64,000 nucleotides of DNA, from contig CM049307.1 in NCBI GenBank assembly GCA_026874595.1, positions 52,511,370 to 52,575,369 of the forward strand, in the 5' to 3' direction. This document shows, in pieces, positions 29,001-41,000 of this stretch. The position numbers were made by a program, and so were the translations under genes. Position 1 is the first letter of the stretch, and the number at the start of each line of letters is the position of its first letter. A model generated the notes under the pieces. That model worked only from the letters and a program-made list of their open reading frames with translations, ran no database searches and was not told the DNA's origin. This DNA is from Sipunculus nudus (Eukaryota; Annelida; Sipuncula; Golfingiida; Sipunculidae).

Positions 29001-32000
29001 TTTAATAAATAGTTAAACTCTTATATTATATTATAAATTATAAGGCCAAGTCAGAATCGGTGTGACAATAGCACTCCATTTGTCAATAAAATAAATGAAA
29101 TCAATCCTCTTCCCTGTCTCCAAAGATACTATCAAAATCATACATAAGCTAAACACCAGCAACTCATAATAAAGCTTTTATTTATTACCACACAAAACCA
29201 GCATGTGCCTAATTTCCAAATCATATTTTTTTATCATATATAACAGGTGAGCGCCATGACCCATGGGTCCCTTGTTTTAGCAGTGACAAATGAATAAATT
29301 ATTTTATCCATTGAATAACAAGAGAGGCACTTATTTACTGATGTGTCAACCATGTTTTGGTTTGATGATGCTTAGACCAAGAGAAATGAGACTTTCTTAA
29401 AAATCTCAAGTCAAATCTGGTTTTGAGTTCTAAAGGCCTAGCACCTGAGGAATTGGATAAATCGGACAAAATCTGGTATACATTGTTTGCTATGCAGGCA
29501 GCTGTTCTGTAGGATGTATTGAAGTAATAGTAATCACCCTGTTTGTCTGCATGTCTGTCTGTCCATCTGTCACTCTGTCTGTCCACAAATTCATTTCTGT
29601 ATGTTAACTCCAGTTTGAATTGCCATATGAATTTCAAACTTGACTTATGTATGGCCCACTGCTAAAGCAAGAACCCTCTGAGATATTGGGGGTCATGAGA
29701 TCAAAGGTCAAGTTCACAGTACCCACATCTTTAAATAGTTTGTGAATGCATTTTAAGCCTTACTTTTCATCCAACACCTTCCAACTTGCACATATAGCTG
29801 ACCTGTCAGTATTCTAGTTTATGTTTGAAAAATTTCATAAGTACAATATATAAGGACAGTGTATAGTTAATATAAAAGTTAATTGACTCCTGTCATGAAA
29901 AAAAAATTGTTATTTAGAAAAATTGTATGTGCCACCCACATCCAGAATATAAAATTAGTTATTATTGAGTGGTTCAAGTGGATAAAATTTAATGCATGTG
30001 ACTTTTAATTATAGACTTCAGCATGAGAAGGACACATTAGAAGCTGAAAGCAGGGAGAAAGAGACAAAGATCCTGAACCAGAACCGTGAACTCGAGGACC
30101 TGAGAAGCTACATCGAGGAGCTGGAGAGACTCAAGACTCAGCAACAAAGAGAGCTCGAAGACCTCATGTCGTCCAAGGATGATGTTGGCAAAAATGTAAG
30201 CTTATCAATACACACAGCCTACAATTTTAATTATACTGTACTGAGTTTGATGACAGGAAATCACAGGAGAAACAATCTAGAAGTCACAATATTCTTGGAG
30301 GTACTGATGCATCAGCAATATCTTAGTTGTACAGGGTGTAATGATTGTGCATAATAAGAATCTGTTCAGTGAACACATTTTGTAAATGTGCTTAACAATG
30401 TAGTGTTTGCCTTATTTTATCTTTTTGGACACATATCATTTTAAGTACACTACTTTTGAGAATGTTGATTTTACATTAAAACTTTTCATCTTAAACATTT
30501 TTTTTTACCAATTTCAGACTTCCATCATTAATACATGAGCTATTCATGTGGTTAGGCTTCAATATTATATTTTATACTTTCATTTTCAGAGTTGAAATAT
30601 CACTGAGTTTTACTATTATTCAATTGTTCAATTCACCAGGTTCATGAGCTGGAGAAAGCTAAGCGTGCTCTGGAAGCTCAGGTCCAGGAGCAGCGCTCTC
30701 AGATCGAGGAACTGGAAGATGAGCTGCAGGGTACTGAGGATGCTAAGCTGAGACTAGAGGTAAACATGGGGGCACTCAAGTCTCAGCTGGAGAGAGAGCT
30801 ACAGGCCAAGGAAGAGGAGGGAGAGGAGAGGAAACGATCACTTCTCAAACACGTATGTGTACAGTTTTATCTGGATCATGTGTCCCATGGTTTCCTTTTT
30901 GCATAAAGATACACAGGGTTCAGCCATTCAACAAGAATGTTGCTAAATTACAAATTATTCAAAGAAAAGGAATGAAACAATTTCTTTTGATAACAAAAGT
31001 TCTCTAAAAGTGCTGAAATGTTCCCTTTAGGTGTTTAAACTGTTAACAATATCTGTAGGTATTTTGAGTAAAGCATGTAGCACTAGCTTGATATCTGCAT
31101 ATTTAGTTCTGTCAACTTTTTAAAAGTATGAAGCATCAACATAAAAGCAACGTAAGAAATACAGAATGCAGCTGCAATGATAGAACTCAAGTAAAATATT
31201 AAACTTGACATTAATATAAAAAAAAAATAATGAAAAGTAGCATTAATTTTGACAAGGATGTCTAACTTGTGCATAGCAGAGCATAGTCTCTGACCAGCAG
31301 GACATTATATTGTTTGCCGTTTGTTTCCTAACATAAACATTGTCCTGATTATATACAGCTAAGGGAGCTTGAGGAGGAGTTGGAAGCAGAGCGTAGTCAG
31401 AGGGCGTCTGCTGTCAGTGCACGCAAGAAGTTGGAGGGAGACCTCAAGGACATGCAAGGTCAGGTGGAAACTGCCAATAAGATCAAGGATGATGCTGTCA
31501 AACAGCTCAGGAAGTACCAGGTGAGGACTCGAGATGTTAAGTAAATAGATATCCCATAATAGGTTAGCCTTCAAAGGTGCTTCCCAGTTACACAGTCTTC
31601 TTAACTACATAAAACATTTCATCTTTAACTTCTCTGTTTCCAGCCTGGAAATTTCCACCAGCCTTAAAAAATTTTTATTTTGTTAATGTAAACTATATTT
31701 TATACTTAAAAGTAAGTTGGAGATAAGTAGCTATGGGTTCTGAGAATTTTTTTTTAATTTGACAGGGTTAAATGTCATATATTTTTAGTAAATTACTTGT
31801 AAAATAGAAGGTACATTAGTAGTGACATGAATGAAACATAAATGTGGATTTATATTTCAGAATCAAATGAAGGAATACATGCATGAGGTGGAGGAAGCCA
31901 ACATGGCTCGTGAAGAAATGACAAACACGTTGAAGGACAACGAGCGAAAACTCAAGAACTTAGAAGCAGAGCTCACTCAACTGCAGGAAGACCTTGCATC

Positions 32001-35000
32001 TTCGGAACGTGGCCGTCGTGCTGTGGAGGCTGAGCGTAACGAGCTGCAGGATGAAATCAACAGCAGTGCTGCCAGCAAGAACTCGCTGATGGAGGATAAG
32101 AGACGGCTGGAGCAGAAGATCGCAGCGCTGGAAGAGGAGCTTGAAGACGAACAGAACAACTCTGAAATCCTCGCTGACCGCGTCAGGAAGAATGGCATGC
32201 AGGTATGCTAGGACCTGCTACAGGTCTAGGATAGATAAGTTTTCATCAACTGTTGCATAGTAAATGCTAACATATTTAATTACATGGATCCTTATCAAGA
32301 TATAATCATACAGATACACATTCAACTCAAGCAGCTGTAGAATAAATACACTCTGATCTGTAGTTCAGAGTCAGTACTTCCTGTAATGAATTTTGAAAAT
32401 ATAAAATTAATTGATCAGGTAGTATGATTGTAAAGCAGGAAGACCCTGAATCTGCAGTAGAGGGAGTTTCCAGGGTCCTGAACAGTTGAGGGGTTAAAGC
32501 CAAGAATGCTTGGCTCTCCCTCCTGGCGACCCGGGTTAGTTTCCTGATGTGGTCATGAGAGTGGGTTGTATTTGCCCATCTAAAGCTGGTTGTTTTCTCA
32601 GGGTTCTCCGGTTTCCACCACTTCTACAGACTATAGGAACACCATCATCTGAGCCATAAAGAGTGCTTTGATTAGGTCAGAAAATAGTAATGCTTAAAAT
32701 GTACGACATTATGTACAGTTAAATGTCATTAAACATGAATAATTTGTACATGGAACTGCTGTGATGTTATAACCCAACATTCCACCACACTATGAATAAA
32801 TCTTTTCACAAAGGACTTGGCACATCACTAAACTTAATTCAAATGATTAATTTGTTTTGCATGCTGCATGGAAGCTAGTGTTCTCATAAAGATTGAAAGA
32901 CAGATGGCAAAAGTCAGGAAGGTTGGGTCAACCAGGTCAACAGAAACTCCCATTCCTCTTAAGTATGTTCATTTTACAGTTGATAAGTGATATCTTTCTT
33001 TTCTGTTCAAGTGTTATCATTTCTCTCAATACAAAGGTTGAATCACTGACCAACGATTTGGCAGCTGAGCGCTCTCAGACCCAGAAGTTAGAAAATGGTC
33101 GCATGTTGCTGGAACGACAAAACAAGGAGCTTAACAGCAAGCTACAAGAGATGGAGCAGGCATTGAGGACTCGCTCCAAGGCCACCATTGCTGCTCTGGA
33201 GAGCAAGATCGCTAACCTTGAAGAACAACTGGAAATTGAGGCTAAGTGAGTGACTGTGTACACTAACTGGTCCAAATTTGATGTAACAGTATTAATAGCT
33301 GCCAGGTACAGAAAAAATTAAGGTAAAACCCTGACCAGCATAATAACTGCAGTGAAACCCTGCATGCATTACATATTTCAAAGCCAGTGTAAGTATTGTA
33401 TTACTAGGTTAGTCATGTTGAACATTAATGATATTTCCTTGAATTATCAGCTGGGACCCAAAAATAGTGGTCATGCTGGCTCAGGGTTTATATTAAACTG
33501 GTTGTCTTTAGTAATTTCCTGTATTTGTAGATATATACACAGGCAATCTTACCCTGTAGCGCCTTTATAGCAACATTATAGCAACATCAGGAAGATGGGG
33601 AAATTCTGACATGAACAGGCCCAGTGGATGCAGCATGTAAAGAATAATACTGATAATGTCTGTGATATCAGACTGAACATGCTCACTTTTTTGTTTTCTC
33701 AGGAGAAAGTAGTCAGCAGTTTCTTGACCCTAATTGATGTTGATTTCTTCAGAACAGTATATTTTTAAGAGAATCAGGATGTCAAATCCTCAATAAGTTG
33801 TACCTTATTTCAAGGGAGAGGCAAGTACTAGGCAAGAACAACCGTAAACTTGAGAAGAGACTTAAAGAATTCATCATCCAAGCAGAGGATGAGAAGAGAC
33901 ATGCTGACCAGTACAAGGAACAGGTATTAATCAGAATTCAGAATAAACCATCATGTATCTCCATTAAATACAGTGATACCTGGAACTGGTACAGAATTGC
34001 TGCTACCTAGTTACTTGGGATTGCTTTAAAATGTTATTGTGTTGTCCAGTTTGATACTCCGGTTAAAGACGTTTTTGTGGTAAACATTAATACCAGTGCT
34101 ACACCCAGATGTTCATATGTTGCACACAATGCATACAACTTTATTTCTCGTGTACATTTGTTATTTGATACAAAAAAATGTACCTGTTCATTTTGACAGA
34201 GTTGGTATACTATTAAAAATGTTTTCTCTTTTTTTTTTGGGGGGGGGGGGTTCAATTGATATTAAATTATCCCCTAATCACCTTAAGTTTGAAATAGGAC
34301 CTATCAATTTAAACAATATTGGAGGCTGCTTGAATTTTAAATCAATACTTGTTTGCTCTTCAGCAGTTCGAAGTAATTGTAATAAATCAGTCTTGCAGAA
34401 AGTTACTTCTTATTGAAACAAAGTAATGAAATGATACATGACTGAAGCTAAATAAAACCATGTATAATTTCAGGTTGAGAAGGTGAATTCTCGTGTCAAG
34501 GCTCTCAAGAGGCAACTTGATGAAGCTGAGGAAGAGTGTACTCGTATCAACGCTCAGAGACGTAAACTTCAACGCGACCTGGACGAAGCTGTCGAGCAGA
34601 GCGAGGCACTCCAGCGTGAAAACGATACACTGAAAAGTAGACTTAGGAGTGGGGATAAGTTGGGGTGAGTTACCCTTCGTATAAGTTTTAAAGTCTTGCA
34701 AGATCCACCTCCGAAGATCCCATATCACGCTAGGTTGTCGACCTCCAAACTTATCAAGTATAAAACCTCATACAGTGGACCCAGGCTTAGGGGACCTAAG
34801 GGAAGGCGACCACCTGCTGTTGCAATTGTTTTTCCCTGTCACTGACTGTTTTTCAGTTAAAATGTACTTGGTTAAGTGACCACCTGCCAAGCAGCTTTCA
34901 TTAAAGTCCATAATTTCACCTGCTTTATACGATGATGTTCTAAACACACTGACCACGCAAGTGAGCCATAATAACACTTGTTGGTTGTTATTGGTGTTTC

Positions 35001-38000
35001 TAGTTTTCTATAGATGGCACTGTTGGCACTCTCACCATTGAGATAAGTAGTCATGTTACATTGCCCCAATCTGCCTTGTGCTCCCCATATGCATTACATT
35101 GTCCCTCCCTTCATGGGAAGAAGCAATATAAAAACTACTGATATAAGATTTATTAATTCTACAATGGTTATTCAATAAAACAGTAGAAACAAGTGGAATC
35201 CTGATTAACCTGGACTTCATGACTTGTGTTTTACAATATGAAGAATTCACAATCCAGTGATATAAGAAACATATTTTGTTAATTAGTATATTCAAAAGTT
35301 TGTTGGATGGCAGCAATAATTCAACTTTCAAAGTGATTTGGTTACTCTAATACTGTGTTCTGAACTGGAATAAGGTTCTAGACAGTGGAATGGTAACAAG
35401 TTGTAATTTGTAACGAATATTCACGTCCCTTGATTAATTACCAGCTGCAATTCTGACCATTTTTTTTTTCGGCAGCAAGGGTGGTCGCTAAAATAGGGAC
35501 CACTGTAACTAACAAGTATGTTGGTTTGTTTACTTGATATTTGCTTAATACCCTAAATATCTTGCATTGTATCATTTAAGTTATCCCGCTTTATTTTTCT
35601 GTTGCACAGTACTGCACAGTTTTCTTTATTATTTTGATTTTTTGTAAAACGTCAAAATTTAACCCTTTGCACCTTGTGATGTTAATACATAAGCACTCGT
35701 TTCATTTCTTATTACCTGGCCCTGTAGCTTTTAAAGTATTTAATGCTTTGGCCTAATGTTTCTGTGACAGAAAGCGCCAGACTTCACCTGAGTAGACAGC
35801 GGAGGTATTGCAGGTACATGGAATGACCTCTTGTCAAAATGCTGCACACTCTATGCATGTCTGTCTGTCACACTCTCAGCAAGACACAAGGCATATGATG
35901 TATGATATTCATCATACAATTAGCTGAACTAAAACCTACTTAGAATATTCAGAAACAGTGATGAAAGCAATACCACATTAGCCAATACTGTATAATTTTA
36001 CTCGTTTTAAAAAGAAAATCTCAGAAAAGGAAGTTGGCTTTAATTATCTGGTTGGTCAAAATGTCAGTTTTAATATTGTGGTATCATATTCATATGTTAA
36101 GTACCTTAGATCCGCGTTTTGCTGCTGCACATCATCTAATGGTTGCACCCCATGTTTGTAAAATACCTGGAAGACTCCATCAAGGGAGTAAAAAATACCC
36201 ATAACCTTACTTAATGGCTGCACCACATTCTCACTACCATGACGTTCCATTGCCGGGTGGTGTATCGGATACAACGAAAAAAACTTCTTTCCTCAAAAGC
36301 TAGGCTGCAGCTAGGAACGCTGTGGTATGCTGATATGCTTTCAGGCGTAACAGTTTTGGGAAACTGAACAAATTGTAACTGTGTATGTTGCTTGGCTTTG
36401 TTATTAATTTAATTAATTGGTTAAACAGCCTGATCTACCCAATTAGACCAGATGACAATTTGTGCAGTTTATGACGACTCATCCAAGATGATCCTTGTAG
36501 GGCCACAAAATTAATTTGACACATCCTTGAATGCCGGAGAATCTTGCACCTTCAACTTGGCTAATTAAACATCAGTGTGACATCAAAGCATTGTATACAA
36601 CAATGGTACATGTATTTAGACTTATACATCATTGGTCATTTAACAACATAACCTTTAAATAAATGACATCCATGTCGGTAATCATACTGCCTGAACACCC
36701 CGGGTCCTGCTGATCAAAATTATGCAAAATGGTGTCCGAACCGTCTACCAGCAAAACATGCCATATAAAATGATAAAGGAACTAGGGGGCCTTTGGGAAT
36801 CTTGCGCCTTTGCCCTGGCTAATTAAATTTCAATGGGACATCAAAGCATTATATAAGCTAGCGTTACTCTATGTGATAAACTTTTATTTAGACTCTATAC
36901 AACGTCGGTCAATTAACAACCTTGACAAAACCTTTGAATAAACGAATCACGCTTCGATGTTCACACAGCTTGCACGCGTACTCCCAGGGTCCTGTTGATA
37001 AAAATATATGCACATTGGTGCTCAAACCATCTGCTGGCAAAATGTGCCATATTAAATGATTACGGAACTAGCTCGTGAGGTTATGACCTTTTGAGCGCCA
37101 TCTATTGACAGTGTGATGAACGAAGAAGTATCTGAACATGAACACAGGTTTAATTGCTGAAGAACAAATGGTCTTTGGTTATCTATTGTTTTACAGTTTA
37201 TTTTAAAGAAAGGATATGTTCCAGAAATATCTTAAATTAATGTTTTACCGGTATTGCAGCCATGCTCAATTTTAGGTACAACCGTTAGAGGGCATAATTT
37301 GGTGAGGGAATATATATCTTTTATCAGTCATGGCGTGAAAATGGACGTTGTTGACTTACTCAGAAAAGTTTGTTAATACATATAAGCCTGTTTAAAATAT
37401 TAATTTTACATTTTATAAAATTAACAGTGAATAAAATCAATACCCAAATATGCAGTATCATTATATATACATTCTTAGTATTAACTTCCTCCTTCCTCTA
37501 TCTGTTATAGCCCCTTGCGCCTCAGCGGGCCATCGAGTCTCTTGTACACATTTGGTTTTAGACTAACCTACGTTTTATAGCAGCATTCCTTGTCTAGTAA
37601 AATTAGTCAGGATTTTCAGCTGTAAGTCTTATTTTATGGCCGCGGCAGCAAAATGTGGATCCACGGTTTGAAAATACCAGATTTTAGCATCAGTGAAACA
37701 CAAGACGAATAGATTAATGATCAACGTAATAACTGATATTTCATGGCACTTGTAAAAGTTGGTAACAGTAAAACCTTATGCACAGAAGCATACTAATACT
37801 TAATTGCACATCACAGGATTTGTATACAGATTTGTTGATGCTGCATATATACATAAGAAGTACTTGTGCAATAAGTGCATCATTTCTGACCTGAGGCCAT
37901 GTGCAGAAAATAAATGTAAAACCACTAGCATCTTACCGACTTGGTGCCAAGATTTTGTGTTTATTTAGATGTACCTATAAATGCTGGTTTCCATGTGAGC

Positions 38001-41000
38001 AACTGGGCATGACCATATATATGTCATAGATTGCTTTTTTTTTGTATGTTACTGGGCCAATGATGTTTTGCTTTCCTTGTGAATGAACTTAATATGCATG
38101 AGATCCTCCACCATAGAGAGGCATGTTTCACAGATGTGTGCACAGATTGCAGTATCTTTATGTCAGGTATACCAATTGTGGTGGATTCCTTGGATTCCTC
38201 TAAGATTTCCTAGAATACTTAAATTGTTCCACTTTAAACTTTTGTTGCAAAAATTGGTACTCTGACCACAGGTGCTCCTTTGTACCAACCAAGTAGTATC
38301 ATTTACAGAAACTTGTAACCACATTTTCTGTATTCATCAGTTGTCATTTCTACTTGTATACATCAAAATATGTGTTGTCTCAGAAGTGGATATAATACAT
38401 CTGGATTTAAAAGTGAAACCTGTTTAAGTCCAACAAGCAGATAAAACACATTAAACACATCTTAGGTTTGACACAAACACATTTTGCTTTGTAATGATTA
38501 AGGTGAAGACTGTGACAAGTTGGGTATATACATTAATTATGATCCACACAGTGAGATTTTGATGATCACTCATATTCATGGAAGTACTGGGTGGGGGGGG
38601 GGGGCATCATGTAGAATGTGAATCATGGTTTATTCCTGTATTGCTTGTTCTATGTTCTATTCTGTGTGTGCTGTGTGCAAACAAAACTGTCCTTAACCTG
38701 CTGCTTGAAACAAGTGATCATTCAAAATGATCTGTCTGATATGGTGATCATATCAGTACTTCTAATGTATTTTTTGCCTGTATCAGACCACTGATTATTT
38801 ATTGGGAAATTAAAAGAAAACCTGACTGTGTAAAGTTTCATCTAAAAATTTAATACACTGACAAATGAACTGTCAATTAACCAGGTGCCACAAATATAAT
38901 TCATTGGCTTAAGAGTAATCTGTAGTTATAGTATATCAGGTGCCACCTGGTGGCAATTTTTCAGACTAGGATAATCAAGGCCCTCTTAGTTTTAAAATTT
39001 GATAGTCTATTTCTGTGATAAAATCAATTACTGAATCAGGTTATCTGATACAGATTATTGAACTAATATCTGACTAATGTGTGACTGCATGTTTATCAGC
39101 ATTATGGCCTCATACAGTGATCCTTAATTTTTTTTTTTTTTTTGCCAGTTTAAGACTTTCTTCTACTAACGTTTGATACCTGTAGACTGTCATGCATTTC
39201 TGCAGTTTCAGGTGACAGATTAGTAGTTATTAAATAACAGTCATCTTCAGTCCTGTTTTAATTAACCTGAAATTTGAATTAATTAACATTTGACTATAAT
39301 ACAAAGAAGTAGTTTTTGTTTTATTATCATTTTAATTATAGGATGCTATATTTAATCAAATTTAAACTTGCCTGTATTTTTTTATTTGTTCACACCAGGT
39401 CTTTTTCAGTGAATTTATCTATGAAAATATACTTAGCATCAAACTGAATACATGAAAATAAACTTGTCACAGGTCTTGAGTGGAAACCTTATTGAAAAGT
39501 TTACAATTTGACCCAAAAATAATTTGTTAATTTTACTCTGCACACCATGATTCTTGTGTGAAAATAATGGTCACCTGAGGTTGTACAAGTGGGTGTTTTT
39601 GTTATAAATTTACCTTTTCCAACCATCAAAAGATAATATATCACCTGTTTTACCTTATATACTAGATACCTATAATACTAGAACTCTTACTCACTGGCAG
39701 CATTCACACCTTTTGTTACATTATTTATACTATAACCTTCTCTTCAGTAAATACTTGTGTTTGAAAGTGTTGGACATTGTGTGACACTGGAGGATTTTGT
39801 ATTTGCTTCAGTAATTTTTACCATCTTTATATTTATGATGGAGCTGTTTTTAGCTCAGCTGACTATAAGTCATCTGAGCTATAGTCGTGGTCCATTGTCC
39901 GTCGTCCTTCCGTCTGTCTGTCTTTCCGTCTGTCCGGATGTCCGTCCGTAAGACTGGCATGTTTCGACACCATTGGACCTAGGAATCTGATATTCGGCAT
40001 ACAGTTAGATGTCCCCAAAATCTCCTACCATGCCGAAAATTGGGTCAATAGGACTTTGTTCCTTCGAGATATTAAGGAAAAACCTCAATTTTTATTAGAA
40101 ATCTATTTTTACTCTTCAGGACTGCCTAATATCAAAACCACTCATCTGGTTTTCTTCATATTTACCATAAATATTACTCTATATAGTTCCTATGAACATG
40201 CGAGAAATTAAGTTAGTATTATTTAATTTAAAAAAGTTATGGGCCCAAACATAATGGACTTTGTAAAAAATCAGGAAAGATATTTGGTCACTTAAGACCA
40301 AAAGTGTTAAAGATAGGGACTTTATTTCAGTAATACAACTTTAATTAATCAAAATTTAATTGTATACCAAAAAATAAATCAAAATCTGTTCAATTTTTTT
40401 AAATATTGGCAAAATTATAAAGTTGGTACCTTAAATTTTGCCCAACTGTGGCCACGGCACGTTTTTTTCCTGTAAGTACTGTGGATTTAATTTTCACAGC
40501 ATGTACACATAAGTATTTAATATGTTAAAATCTGAAATTTGAAAATAAAAGCTGCAAAATTAGGCTAGTTATTGAATTTTTTTTAGGCTGTTGTTGTATC
40601 CCCTTACATTGTCAAGCAGTCCACTTTGATGACTGTAGGTCATTCAGTGCACATCTCTATGCTCCCCAGGCTGTTGGCATAATGTTAGATGTCCCCAAAA
40701 TCTCCTACCATACCAAAGATTGGGTCATTAGGACTTCATTCCTTCGAGATATTAAGGAAAAACCTCCGTTTTCCATAAAAAAAAAAACTTGGTTACACTT
40801 CAAGGCTGCCTAATATCAAAACCACTGATCTGTTTTTGATCATATTTAGTATTCACATTCTTTCATACATTTTCTATGAACATACCAAAAATTAGGTCAG
40901 TATTGGGTATTATTTTGAAGTTATGGGCCCAAATATAATGCAATTTTTAAAAAATCAGGAAATATATTTACTCACCTAACATGAGAATTGCTGAACCTAG

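Larger units (their letters stand above)
30196..34473 (+). other. Short introns between exons 21 and 27
   Basis: Introns 30196-30639, 30853-31358, 31521-31860, 32203-33036, 33246-33814 and 33924-34473. Apart from the SINE-like segment at 32440 and a G-run near 34240-34250, nothing is recognised. Confidence 0.6.

Noticed and set aside
31977..32198. Minus-strand ORFs opposite myosin exons (also at 13732-14118, 19538-19870, 33075-33275, 34387-34728)
   Set aside because: Ser/Leu/Cys-rich shadows of Glu/Lys-rich coiled-coil codons on the true strand.
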